From positions 48,863,693 to 48,927,692 of the forward strand of contig NC_133103.1 in the NCBI RefSeq assembly GCF_022965805.1: 64,000 nucleotides of DNA. Direction: 5' to 3'. Below the pieces are notes generated by a model. That model was not told the DNA's origin, did no database searches, and worked only from the letters and a program-made list of their open reading frames with translations. Positions within the stretch are counted from its first letter, which is position 1; every line of letters begins with the position of its first letter. The DNA is from Primulina eburnea (Eukaryota; Streptophyta; Magnoliopsida; Lamiales; Gesneriaceae). Below, piece by piece: positions 12,140 through 23,580 of the stretch. A program made the position numbers and the translations under genes.

Positions 12140-13137
12140 TGTTACGCCCCGAGACCAGAGTTAGTCGACACCGACGTTGTTCAACAATCACATAATTGTT
12201 AAACAACAAGCCTCGTAGTACAGAAAACTAGTTTATTTCATAATTATCATAAAATGAATAATCTTTACAATAGTAATTATGGAAACGATAAAAATTTGCG
12301 GATTCGTTTAAAACTTGATTAAAAACTTAAAAGAACAAAAATTTAGTTAAACTTCATCATGCGTACACTACCAGTCAAAAACCTGGTGTCTGATTCTTCT
12401 TCCTTTATTCTTCTTCTGACATATCTGGGAAAGTAGAGTAATGGGTGATTGATATTGTTGTCACTCAGTAAGCGGGGGTGGTTCGAGCACATATATAACA
12501 AATATACACGAATTTCGAAAATCATATATCATATCACGCATAACATGATTCTCATAACATGTCATCGTCGTAATCATATGCATAATTTCGTCCATGAGAT
12601 TCTTTACTTTCCATGGTTTACTGACATCAGTCCCTAATTTTTAATCTTCTAAGGGATCGAGGCCATATAACGGTTACAATCCCACCGTGTAAGAGTAATA
12701 ACCATATCTTATATTTTGATTCTCACTCGTATCCAGTTGAATTCTCAAAGTGTAAAAGTATAAAGCATACGATAATCGTATCAAAAGGATGTAGAAGAAG
12801 AATTGCACTCGATCATAATTTTTGAAAAACGAAACAATACAGAACTGAAATTATACTTTTAAAACAAGCCCACTTACCTTACTTACAGATTGGAAAAAAC
12901 AAAAATCACGGAAAAATCGAGCAAATGGCACTTCGAGAACGCATCAGCACTTCGATCGTAAAATAAATTTCCTTCCAGGATTCTTTTTGACTTACTGCAC
13001 CGTTGGATCAGGCTTAAATTTCACAGTACGTGCACAAGTACGTCGGATAAATTATGAACAGTGGAGATCATGTTTGTAGAATTTTTTACCTATTTATGGA
13101 TGAAAAACCGTAGATATGTTGTTCTTGCCTTCTTGAT
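12140..13137. mobile_element. LTR-like sequence, probably from a Gypsy element
   Basis: The segment starts TGTTACGCCCCGAGACC, which matches the typical beginning of many plant Ty3/Gypsy LTRs as I remember them. It lies between a truncated NLR (ending at 12139) and a truncated Copia element (starting near 13138). No gag or pol frame is visible. The right limit and a target-site duplication could not be fixed, so it may be a partial or solo LTR. Confidence 0.35.
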
Positions 13138-13957
13138 TGTATAATCACGAAATTGATTCCTCAATTTTATTATTTGAGCAAGTAATCTTGCAAATGCAAC
13201 ATTTCTAGTTGACAATAAACATACATGTGACCATCTGCTGGAGGCATCAATCAATACCATAAAGTATCTGAATGGTTCACATGGTGGATGGATTGGTCCA
13301 CAAATACCACCCTGAATACGTTCAAGAAACATTGGTGATTCAGTTTGGATTTTGGATGGTGATGGTCTTATAATAAGTTTTCCAAGAGAACATGCTTTAC
13401 ATTGAAAGTTATTATTCTAAAAGATCTTCTGGTCTTTCAGCGGATGACCATGCGTATTTTCTATAATTCTTCGCATCATTGTTGAACCAGGATGTCCCAA
13501 TCGATCATGCCAATTGGTTAATATTGAAGAATTATCAACTACCATGTTTGATTCAATCGGACTTATATGTGTATAATGCAATCCAGTAGGGAGCATTGGT
13601 AGTTTTTCAATCACATATTTCTTTCCTGATTTATATGTGATAAGACACATATATTTCTCATTCCCTTCATTCATTGTTTGAGTATCACACCCATGGGAAT
13701 ATATATCATTAAAACTCAACAAATTTCTTTTCGATTGTGGTGAATATAAAGCATCATTGATAAAAAAAAATTGTACCATTAGGTAACAAAAATTGTGCTT
13801 TACCACATCCTTTAATCAAGTCTACAGGACCTGATATTGTATTCACCGTTGTTTTTGTTGGTTTTAGTTCCAAGAAATATCTTTTATCTCGGAGAATAGT
13901 GTGCGTTGTACCACTATCGGGTATGCAAACTTCAGCTTTGCTCATAGCATTTTCCAT
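13138..13957 (-). pseudogene. Copia protease and integrase fragment
   Basis: The frame begins at 13957 with MENAMSKAEVCIPDSGTTH, the aspartic protease active-site region. After a shift near 13760 it continues through the pre-integrase zinc region (NWHDRLGHPGSTMMRR, with the C-x2-C half lost at a frameshift near 13417) to GDICGP-like and VLIDASSRWSHV, which holds the first catalytic Asp of integrase. It ends at the truncation point of the element. Confidence 0.8.
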
Positions 13958-14139
13958 TTTTGAACTTCAAAAAAATATGCAATGAAATAAAATTACTGGC
14001 AATATATATTTAAATATAACACATATCATAATTATACAATAAAACATTATTATATGAATACATGAAAAATAAATTATTGTACATTTATATTCTACCATTA
14101 TATTGTTCATTTTCAGAGAAATCATTGAGAAAATCTGCA

Positions 14140-15243
14140 GCATCAATATTGTTCATTTCTATCCCACCAACATATTGATCATTTCCAGAGAAATCATTCA
14201 TAAAATCACCATCATCAAAATGAGTTGAATCACTCAAACGGTCACTGCGTTCAGTGAAATTGGTCTCCTTTTCTTTCCCCTTTAATGATTTTTTATAAAG
14301 TTTACAAAGATGCTCAGGGGCTCGACAAATACGGGACCAATGTCCTGGAGTACCACATCTGAAACAAGAATTTTCATATCTTTTTGAGTGATTCTAATTA
14401 ACACTTGTATTCTCATGATGCCTTTTCAGTGGATGGTTTAAGACGCTCTTTTGAGATGAGTTATAAAAATAACTATCTCTATTGTTTTCAAAACCACGGC
14501 CTCGACCACGACCACGGCCAATTCCACGTCTACGTCCACGTCCACGACCTCGACCAAAATCTTTGTCTTTGAATTTGATTTTGGTTTCGATATTTAAATT
14601 CATTTTTACTTACATCATTTACTTCTGGAAATGCTGTTGATCCAGTGGGTCGGGACTGATGATTTCTCATTAATAGCTCGTTGTTCTTTTCCGTCACAAG
14701 AAGACAGGCGATGAGTTCAGAATATCTCACAAATCCACGTACTCAATATTGTTGTTGTAGAGTAATATTTGATGCATGAAACGTGGAAAATGTTTTTTCA
14801 AGCATTTCCGATTCTGTGACCTCATGTCCACAAAATTTTAACTGCGAGATTATTCGATACATCGCTGAATTGTAATCACTGACTTTCTTAAAATCTTAGA
14901 ATCTTAACATATTTCATTCATCACGGGCAGTCGGAAGTATAACTTCCTTTATATGTTCAAATCTTTCTTTCAATATTTTCCACAAACCCATGGGATCTTT
15001 TTCAATTAAATATTCACATTTCAATCCCTCGTCGAGATGTCGACGCAAAAATATAATGGCTTTTGCCTTTTCTTGTGATGTCGATATGCCATTTTCTTTT
15101 ATGGTCTCACTTAGACCCAATGACTCAAGATGCATTTCTAGATCGAGAGTCCATGGCATATAATTTTTCCCCGTGATGTCGAGCGCAACAAATTCGAGCT
15201 TTGTCAAATTTGACATGGTGGTACTAAAAAAATTACGATGCAT
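14140..15243 (-). pseudogene. Copia gag remnant (minus-strand element)
   Basis: The frame starts MHRNFFSTTMSNLTKLEF at 15243 and matches the gag of the plus-strand relative, through DITGKNYMPWTLDLEMHLES and KILKERFEHIKEV. A stop or shift near 14914 breaks it. Downstream pieces include an RG-rich tract (about 14580-14510) and an acidic end. The zinc knuckle found in the relative is degraded here near 14350. Confidence 0.75.
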
Positions 15244-15247
15244 TTTA

Positions 15248-15403
15248 TTAGTTAATGAATATTGCAATACAAAGTAATGGATAAACAACAAGTACAAGCA
15301 TTTGTAAAAATAAAGAAAACACATGAGAAGGATATTCTCCGATAAATACAAGACTCGTGAGTATGATAACCAAAATAATTAAAAATAACCTTGAGAAAGC
15401 CAT
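15248..15403 (-). CDS. small hydrophobic open frame in the Copia leader (minus copy)
   Basis: A 51-codon frame begins MAFSRLFLIILVIILTSLVF and ends in PLLCIAIFIN. It has two hydrophobic segments, the first like a signal peptide or membrane anchor. It lies between the primer-binding site and gag and ends a few bases before the gag ATG. The plus-strand relative has the same frame with the same start and stop. Of 11 base differences counted by eye about 9 change the residue, so there is no sign of purifying selection. It may be a captured peptide gene, an upstream frame, or chance. Confidence 0.35.
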   Translation of the reverse strand: MAFSRLFLIILVIILTSLVFIGEYPSHVFSLFLQMLVLVVYPLLCIAIFIN

Positions 15404-15917
15404 CTTCTTTTTTCTTCGAAAAATTTGATGAAGAATAATTTTTAGAGAAGAAGAGAAAGTTGGAGTGATTGAAAGAGTTTGTGAGATCATATTTATAGGG
15501 CAAAAACTAGCCGTTTTTTACCGTTGGTGTACAAAAAAATAAAGTATGTATTTGTATAATTTTATGGTAATAATATGGTGTATATAATATTAGTCATGTT
15601 TAAATAATTATGTATATCATATCACATTATTATAATGAAGTGTCATAATTTATTTTTTTTAAAAATCTTATAGGCTTTTATACTTGTCGTATCCCTTATC
15701 AAGAGTGTGGATGTCGTCTTAACATCCTCCCAGGATTTATAACAAGTTTTCGAAAAATTTATTTTTCTTATTTCTAATAATAACATTATATTATATATTA
15801 AATATATACACAATAAATAAATAACAATAAAATAAATATTATTACTTTTGTTACCTTTTTCTTCTATTTGGAGTTTGGAAAAATATGGAGGACTTTTAGA
15901 GCTTCGTGCTGATAACG

Positions 15918-16186
15918 TGTTGTAAAAAAGTAAAAATTTATGGTAAAAAGTAAAAATCTCAAACTATCAAAATTTACCAAACTACACACTTTATAATATT
16001 TTTCTCTCTACTCAATTGTGATTTTCTTCACAAATGAGAGATCTATTTATAGGAAATCTTTATAAATAATTCAAAAATAAAATACATCATTACCTACATC
16101 ATCACACACTAATTTTCAATATTTACAACTCTTATTTTCAACATTCAAATATTCAACACACACATTTTAAATATTATTTTTCAACA
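15918..16186 (-). repeat. 5' LTR of the minus-strand Copia element
   Basis: This is the reverse complement of the LTRs at 17006-17280 and 22864-23132, with TGTTG at its outer and CAACA at its inner end. It includes the TATA-like block CTATAAATAGATCTCTCA in diverged form, which is probably the element's promoter. It faces the 5' LTR of the plus-strand element across an 819-base spacer. Confidence 0.85.
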
Positions 16187-17005
16187 AAAATAACAGTTAT
16201 TGTTGTCATTGTTATCATTCTTTAATTTTTTTGGTCAATAGACCAGCTACAAATTGAATCCTTTATCCAAATGAGGCTCATACTTATAGAACTTTGTGAA
16301 ATCATTGGAGTAGATGAATAAATTTTAATTTTTTATGTAATATAATTTTTAACTTTTAAATGTGGTTGTGTAATTAAAGCAATTATATAATAAACTTAAG
16401 CTGCATATTCAAGAATTAGCCAAAAACTTATAGCAGACATTGAGAAATTAGAAGAAAAAAACATTTACCATAACAAAATTTATACAAGGCTAATTCTACT
16501 GTCATTTTTTGAGAAATTAGAAGAAAAAAACATTTACCATAACAAAATTTATACAAGGCTAATTCTACTGTCATTTTTTTAATATATATTTTCTTTATTT
16601 TCGAAATAATAATATTAATACAGAATTAATAAGAAATAAATAAAAATAAAAAAGATTAATAATATCAATATTAAAAAATAAATTGATAAGATGGAATAAG
16701 TAATTATTCAATAATAATTTGTATAAAAATAAATAAATTAATAGTAAATAATAAGATCGATGATAAACAATAATTACTATAATATTTATAATAAATAATA
16801 ATAATAATAATAATAATATTATACTGATTAATATTAGTATTATTATTTTTATTATCACTATTTTTATTTTGTCTACTATTATATATTAACATTAATTTTA
16901 CTATTAATATTATTATTCAAAATATAAAAAATTAACTGAAAAATCCGCTAATCTAACTAGACTTCTCCTACCCAATTTGCTTTCTAACGATTAAAGTTTT
17001 AATTT
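16187..17005. other. AT-rich spacer between two inverted Copia elements
   Basis: This is low-complexity AT-rich DNA with long runs of ATT/AAT repeats (about 16600-16920). It contains one clear tandem duplication (16442-16579). The short open frames are products of the simple sequence. No gene is seen. Confidence 0.6.
16442..16579 (+). repeat. 69-base tandem duplication
   Basis: The unit beginning GAGAAATTAGAAG and containing ATTTACCATAACAAAATTTA occurs twice, starting at 16442 and 16511, with essentially no difference. Near identity indicates a recent duplication. Confidence 0.9.
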
Positions 17006-17280
17006 TATTGAAAATAAATGATTTGAATATTGAAAAGTAATAGTTGAATATTTGAATGTTGAAAATAAGAGTTGTAAAATTAGAAATTTGTGTGTGATGA
17101 TGTAGGTAATGATGTATTTTATTTTTTGGATTATGTGTAATGAAACTCTATAAATAGATCTCTCATTTGTGAAGAAAATCACAATGAGTAGAGAGAAAAA
17201 TATTATAAAGTGTGTAGTTTGGTAAATTTTGAGAGTTTGAGATTTTTACTTTTACCATAAATTTTTACTTTTTCACAACA
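17006..17280 (+). repeat. 5' LTR of the plus-strand Copia element
   Basis: It starts TATTGAAAATAAATG (the canonical TG is mutated to TA) and ends CACAACA. It contains CTCTATAAATAGATCTCTCA, a strong TATA-type box at about 17146-17165 that likely starts the element's transcript. Confidence 0.9.
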
Positions 17281-17294
17281 CGTTATCAGCACGA
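17281..17294 (+). other. putative Copia primer-binding site
   Basis: CGTTATCAGCACGA follows the LTR directly and is conserved at the same place in the inverted relative (15917-15904). It is not the usual TGGTATCAGAGC complement to initiator tRNA-Met; the priming tRNA is unknown to me. Confidence 0.55.
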
Positions 17295-17807
17295 ATCTCT
17301 AAAAGTCCTATATACTTTTCCAAGCTCCAAACAGAAGAAAAAGGTAACAAAAGTAATTATATTTATTTTACTGTTATTTATTTATTGTATATTTATTTAA
17401 TATACAATATAATGTTATTATTAGAAATAATAAAAATAAATTTTTCATAAACTTGTTATAAATCCTGGGAGGATGTTAAGACGACATCCCACACTCCCGG
17501 TAAGGGATACGACAAGTATAAAAGCCTATAAGGTTTTTAAACAAAATAAATTATGACATTCATTATAATATTATGATATGATATACATAATTATTTAAAC
17601 ATGTCTAATATTATATATACCATATTATTACCATAAAATTATACAAATACATACCTTTATTTTTTTTGTACACAAACGGTCATAAATGGTAAAAAAACGG
17701 CTAGTTTTTGCCCTATAAATATGATCTCACAAACACATTCAATCACTCCAATTTTCTCTTCTTCTCTAAAAATTATTCATCATCAAATTTTTCGAAGAAA
17801 AAAGAAG

Positions 17808-17963
17808 ATGGCTTTCTCAAGGATATTTTTAATTATTTTGGTTATCATATTCACGAGTCTTGTATTTATCGGAGAATATTCTCCTCGTGCATTTTCTTTA
17901 TTTTTACAAATACTTGTACTTGTTGTTTATCCGTTACTTTGTATTACAATATTTATTAACTAA
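17808..17963 (+). CDS. small hydrophobic open frame in the Copia leader (plus copy)
   Basis: A 51-codon frame, MAFSRIFLIILVIIFTSLVF and onward, sits between the primer-binding site and gag, with its stop four bases before the gag ATG at 17968. It is collinear with the frame at 15403-15248. Two hydrophobic segments suggest a membrane or secreted peptide if it is made at all. The bias of differences toward residue-changing substitutions argues against current selection. Confidence 0.35.
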   Translation: MAFSRIFLIILVIIFTSLVFIGEYSPRAFSLFLQILVLVVYPLLCITIFIN

Positions 17964-17967
17964 TAAA

Positions 17968-19000
17968 ATGCATCGTAATTTTTTTAGTACCACCATGTCA
18001 AATTTAACAAAGCTCGAATTTGTTGCGCTCGACATCACGGGAAAGAATTATATGCCATGGACTCTAGATGTAGAAATGCATCTTGAGTCATTGGGTCTAG
18101 CGAGACCATTAAAGAAAATGGCATATGCACGTCACAAGAAAAGGCAAGAGCCATGATATTTTTGCATCGACATCTCGACGATGGATTGAAATGTGAATAT
18201 CTGACAGAAAAAAATCACATGGCTTTGTGGAAGGGATTAAAAGAAAGATTCGAACATATAAGAGAAGTTATACTTCCGACCGTCCGGGATGAATGGAATA
18301 CATTGAGATTCCAAGACTTTAAAAAAGTCAGTGATTACAATTCGTCGATGTATAGAATAATCTCGCAATTAAAATTTTGTGGACATGAGGTCACAGAATC
18401 TGAGATGCTTGAAAAAACATTTTCCACGTTTAATGCATCAAATATTACTCTACAGCAACAATATAGAGTACGTGGATTCGCGAGATATTCTGAACTCATC
18501 GTCTGTCTTCTTGTGGCGGAAAAAACGAGCTATTAATGAGAAATCATCAGTCCCGACCCACTGGATCAATTAAACCTGGAAACCAAAATCAATTTCAAAG
18601 ACCAGGTTTTGGTCGAGATCGAGGTCGTGGACGTGGACGTGGAATTGGTCGTGGACGCGGCCATGGTTTTGAAAATAATAGAGATAGTTATTTTTATAAC
18701 TCATCTCAAAAGAGCGTCCCAAACCATCCACTGAAAAGGCCTCATGAGAATACAAGTGTTAATGATAATCACTCAAAAATATATGAAAGTTCTTGTTACA
18801 GATGTGGTACTCCAGGACATTGGCCCAAAGTTTGTCGAGCCCCTGAGCACATTTGTAAACTTTATAAAGAATCATTAAAGGGAAAAGAAAAGGAGACCAA
18901 CTTCACTGAACGCAGTGACCGTTTGAGTGATTCAACTCATTTTGATGCTGGTGATTTTATGAATGATTTCTCTGAAATGATCAATATGTTGGTGGGATAG
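17968..19000 (+). pseudogene. Copia gag, frameshifted
   Basis: The frame begins MHRNFFSTTMSNLTKLEF and shifts near 18090 and again near 18520. Domains in order are the UBN2-like capsid region (KGLKERFEHIREVILP, RFQDFKKVSDYNSSMYR), an RG-rich stretch (about 18620-18660) and a CCHC zinc knuckle CYRCGTPGHWPKVC (about 18796-18837). The C-terminal tail is acidic. Family role: capsid of the virus-like particle. It is inactive here because of the shifts. Confidence 0.85.
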
Positions 19001-19200
19001 AAATGAACAATATTGATGCTGCAAGTTTTCTCGACGATTTCTCTGAAAATGAACAATATAATGGTAGAATATAAATGTACAATAATTTATTTTTCATGTA
19101 TTCATAGAATAATGTTTTATTGTATAATTATGATATGTGTTATATTTAAATATATATTGCCAGTAATTTATTTCATTGCATATTTTTTTGAAGTTCAAAT

Positions 19201-22200
19201 ATGGAAAATGCTATGAGCAAAGCTGAAGTTTGCATACCCGATAGTGGTACAACGCACACTATCTCCGAGATAAAAGATATTTCTTGGAACTAAAACCAAC
19301 AAAAACAACGGTGAATACAATATCAGGTCCTGTAGACTTGATTAAAGGATGTGGTAAATCACAATTTTTGTTACCTAATGGTACAAAATTTTTTATCAAT
19401 GATGCTTTATATTCACCACAATCGAAAAGAAATTTGTTGAGTTTAATGATATATATTCCCATGGGTATGATACTCAAACAATGAATGAAGGGAATGAGAA
19501 ATAAATGTGTTTTATCACATATAAATCAGGAAAGAAATATGTGATTGAAAAACTACCAATGCTCTCTACTCGATTGCATTATACACATATAAGTCCCATT
19601 GAATCAAACATGGTAGTTGATAATTCTTCGATATTAACCAATTGGCATGATCGATTGGGACATCCTGGTTCAACAATGATGCGAAGAATTATAGAAAATA
19701 CACATTGTCATCCACTGAAAGACCAGAAGATCTTTCAGAATAATAAGTTTCAATGTAAAGCATGTTCTCTTGGAAAACTTATTATAAGACCATCACCAGT
19801 CAAAATCCAAACTGAATCACCAATGTTTCTTGAACGTATTCAGGGTGATATTTGTGGACCAATCCATCCACCATGTGGACCATTCAGATACTTTATGGTA
19901 TTGATTGATGCCTCCAGCAGATGGTCACATGTATGTTTATTGTCAACTCGAAATGTTGCATTTGCAAGTTTACTTGCTCAAATAATAAAATTGAGGAATC
20001 AGTTTCCCGATTATACATCAAGAAAATTAGACTTGATAATGCTGGTGAATTTACTTCCCAGACTTTCAATGATTATTGTATGTCTATCGGAATCATTGTT
20101 GAACATCCTGTTGCTCATGTACATACACAGAATGGATTGGCTGAATCATTGATTAAACGTCTGCAAATGATTGCTAGACCAATGATTATGAAAACAAAGC
20201 TCCCTATTTCTATATGGGGACATGCAATTTTACATGCTGCTTCATTAATTCGCATCAGACCAAGTGCATATCATAAATACTCCCCATTACAGCTTGCATT
20301 TGGTAAAGAACCAGACATTTCTCATCTGAGAATTTTTGGATGTATGGTGTATGTGCCTATTGCACCACCACAACGAAAGAAAATGGGACCTCAAAGAAAG
20401 GTTGGAATTTATATCGGTTATGATAGTCCATCAATCATTCGATATCTTGAACCTCAGACAGGCGACGTGTTCACAGCACGTTTTGCTGATTGTCATTTTA
20501 ATGAGGAAATTTCCCAATTTTAGGGGGAGAACAGAAACATACCGAAAAGGAAATTACATGGTATGTATCATCATTGTTACATCTAGATCCAAGAACAAAA
20601 CAATGTGAAAAAGATGTACAACAAATTGTACACTTGCAAAGAATAGCAAATCAAATACCAGATGCATTTGCAGACACAAAAGGGGTAACTAAATCATATA
20701 TACATGCTGCAAATGCCCCTGCTCGAATTGAAATTCCAAAGAAACAAATGAAAGATACTCATGATGTCATTAAACGCCTAAAGCGTGGAAGGCCAGTCGG
20801 TTCCAAAGATAAAAATCCTCGAAAAAGAAAATTCATAGAGAAACACGATGATCACAAAATAAAGAATGATGTTTCTGAAGAAACACATGATGATCACAAA
20901 ATAGAGAATAGTGTTCCTGAAGAAACACATGATGATGAAAATGTTCTGTCAGAACCACAAACTGACGAGAATCATGAAATCTCTATCAATTACATTAATA
21001 CTGGAAAAATATGGAACCGAAAAGATATAGATGAAATTGATGATATATTTTCTTATAATGTGGCAATCGACATCATAATTGATAACGAAGATCATGAACC
21101 AAAATCTTTTGGTTAATGTAAAAATCGGCAGGATTGGATAAAATGGAAAGATGCCATCCAGGTTGAATTAGATTCGCTAAATAAACGTAATGTTTTTGGA
21201 CCTATAGTCCTTACACCTGAAGGTGTAAAACCTGTTGGATACAAATGGGTTTTTATTCGAAAACGAAATGAGAAAAATGAAATAGTAAGATATAAAGCTC
21301 GACTTGTTGCACAAGGTTTTTCTCAAAGGCCTGGAATTGATTATGAAGAAACATATTCTCCTGTGATGGATGTAATTACGTTTCGGTATTTGATTAGCTT
21401 GGCGGTATCTGAAAATTTAGAAATGCGTCTTATGGATGTTGTTACAGCTTACTTATATGGATCACTTGATAGTAATATATATATGAAAATCCCTGAAGGA
21501 TTTAAGATGCCTGAAGCACAAAGTTCAAAACCCAGGGAATGTTATTCTGTGAAATTACAAAGATCATTATATGGGTTAAAGCAATCAGGTCGAATGTGGT
21601 ATAATCGACTAAGTGATCACTTGATGAAAAAGGGATATGTAAATAATTCAATATGCCCTTGTGTTTTCATTAGAAAACAACATCCGGATGCGTAATTATT
21701 GTTGTATATGTTGATGATTTAAACATCATTGGAACGAATAAGGAAATTCAAAAAGTTGTGTCATACTTGAAGGAAGAATTTGAAATGAAGGATCTTGGAA
21801 AAACCAAGTATTGTCTGGGTTTACAAATTGAACAAAAAGAATGTGGAATGTTTGTTCACCAGACAAATTATACAGAAAAGATCCTTAAACGTTTTAATAT
21901 GGATAAATCAAATCCTTTAAGTGCTCCAATAGTTGTTAGATCATTAAACATAGAAAAGGATCCATTCCGTTCATGTGAAGATGATGAAGATATTTTTGGT
22001 CCAGAAGTACCATATCTAAGTGTCATCGGTGCCCTTATGTACCTTACAAATTGTACAAGGCCTGATATATCTTTTGCCGTGAATCTGTTGGCAAGATTTA
22101 GCACATATCCAACAAAGAGACAATGGAACGGAATTAAACATATATTCCGTTATCTACGAGGAACGACAGACTTGAGACTTTTGTATTCAAAAGTCCCAAG

Positions 22201-22699
22201 TATAATTGGTTATGCTGATGCTGGATACTTATCTGATCCACACAAGGCACGTTCCCAAACTGGATATGTATTTACTCGTGGAGGCACTGCAATATCTTGG
22301 CGTTCAATTAAACAAACGCTCGTAACAACTTCATCAAATCATGCCGAGATTATTGCACTACATGAAGCAAGTCGTGAATGTGTGTAGTTAAAATCAATGA
22401 CCCAACATATCCAAATTTCGTGCGGATTATCATTCGATGAGAAGCCTGTGATACTATATGAAGATAATGCTGCATGTGTTGCTCAAATGAAAGAAGGATA
22501 CATAAAAAACGACAGAACTAAACATATTCCTCCTAAGTTCTTCGCATTCACCAAGGAGCTTGACAAGAATAAATGTATTGATGTTCGTCACATTCAATCA
22601 AGTGAAAACTCATCAGATCTCTTCACAAAGGCACTTCCTACGTCAATATTCAGAAAGCACATATATAATATTGGGATACGCAATCTACGAAATTTGTGA
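19201..22699 (+). pseudogene. Copia pol (protease, integrase, RT, RNase H), broken
   Basis: Protease: CIPDSGTTH near 19240. Integrase: zinc region HDRLGHPG with C-x2-C (KACSLGK), then GDICGP with VLIDASSRW, then a shifted frame with RLDNAGEFTS (second Asp) and the catalytic-Glu region HVHTQNGLAE, then GCMVYVP. RT: VGYKWVFIRKRNEKNE, RYKARLVAQGFSQRPG and YVDDLN at about 21708. RNase H: YADAGYLSDPHKARSQTGY, then SSNHAEI. At least five stops or shifts (near 19480, 20030, 20520, 21117, 21690, 22386) inactivate it. All enzymes of the copy-and-paste cycle are represented. Confidence 0.9.
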
Positions 22700-22863
22700 A
22701 GAATTGTTCATGTCAACATCAGGGGGAGTTTACGTGACTGTACTCTTTTTCCCTTACTATGGTTTTTATCCCAATGGGTTTTTCCAAGTAAGGTTTTTAA
22801 CGAGGCAATACAAAACACGTAATGAAGACATCATCGTATCATGATCATCATCACAAGGAGAAG

Positions 22864-23132
22864 TGTTGAAAATAAATGATTTGAATATTGAAAAGTAATA
22901 GTTGAATATTTGAATGTTGAAAATAAGAGTTGTAAATTAGAAATTTGTGTGTGATGATGTAGGTAATGATGTATTTTATTTTTTGGATTATGTAACTCTA
23001 TAAATAGATCTCTCATTTGTGAAGAAAATCACAATTGAGTAAAGGGAAAAATATTATAAAGTGTGTAGTTTGGTAAATTTTGAGAGTTTGATATTTTTAC
23101 TTTTTACCATAAATTTTTACTTTTTCACAAAA
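22864..23132 (+). repeat. 3' LTR of the plus-strand Copia element
   Basis: It starts TGTTGAAAATAAATG and ends near CACAAAA, nearly identical to the 5' LTR. The 5-bp AATTT that follows matches the 5-bp before the 5' LTR. Confidence 0.9.
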
Positions 23133-23580
23133 AATTTTAGTTTTTAAAATATTGTAAAATTTAACATGTTACTTCTAATTCTTAAGTAATTTATATAAGA
23201 TGAAAAATTTATCGTTATACCAAAAATTGTAGCTATATTCACCGAGCTTAGTTACTTATGTTGAGGAGCTGTAGGCTTGAGGAAAATTAAAGGATAATGG
23301 TACAAATATTTAATTTTCCAATTTTAAAAATCTATGCAATTCAATGAAGTGATAAAGAAAATCAGTATTGTTATGCCAAAATTGATAGTAAATATTGAAA
23401 AATAAGGGGAAGTGGTAATTGCATTACCTTTAAACCAAATGGTGTGAGGGACAAACCAAGAACTCCAATTGATACTGCTAGCTCGACTGCATTGCATCAC
23501 AAAGATCTCTTGCAACGGCCTCGGTGCGGGCATTATCATGTAAGCTGGCAGCATCTGAACTAGATCATCTGAACTAAGAA
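23133..23580. other. intergenic, 3' side of the second NLR
   Basis: No gene is seen. It probably includes the 3' UTR of the minus-strand NLR pseudogene that ends at 23581. Confidence 0.4.

Larger units (their letters stand above)
13138..16186 (-). mobile_element. truncated Ty1/Copia retrotransposon, minus strand
   Basis: Read on the minus strand from 16186: a 269-base LTR, a putative primer-binding site CGTTATCAGCACGA (15917-15904), a leader with a small open frame (15403-15248), gag, protease (DSGTTH) and the first part of integrase (DRLGHPG and FRYFMVLIDASSRW). Homology to the plus-strand relative ends near residue run NQFRDYT, about 13138; the rest of integrase, RT, RNase H and the 3' LTR are gone. 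Gag and pol contain frameshifts. It is inverted relative to the element at 17006-23132. Confidence 0.9.
17006..23132 (+). mobile_element. complete but inactive Ty1/Copia retrotransposon with LTRs and TSD
   Basis: Two LTRs of about 270 bases (17006-17280, 22864-23132) flank primer-binding site, leader, gag, protease, integrase, RT and RNase H in Copia order. The element is bounded by a 5-bp direct repeat AATTT (17001-17005 and 23133-23137), the expected target-site duplication. By eye the LTRs differ at about five bases plus a few indels, so insertion is fairly recent. Even so, gag and pol contain several frameshifts and stops. A purine tract AAGGAGAAG precedes the 3' LTR. It inserted between two NLR copies. 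Confidence 0.93.

Noticed and set aside
16595..16892. Hydrophobic Ile/Leu/Asn-rich frames in the Copia spacer
   Set aside because: They are translations of ATT/AAT simple sequence.
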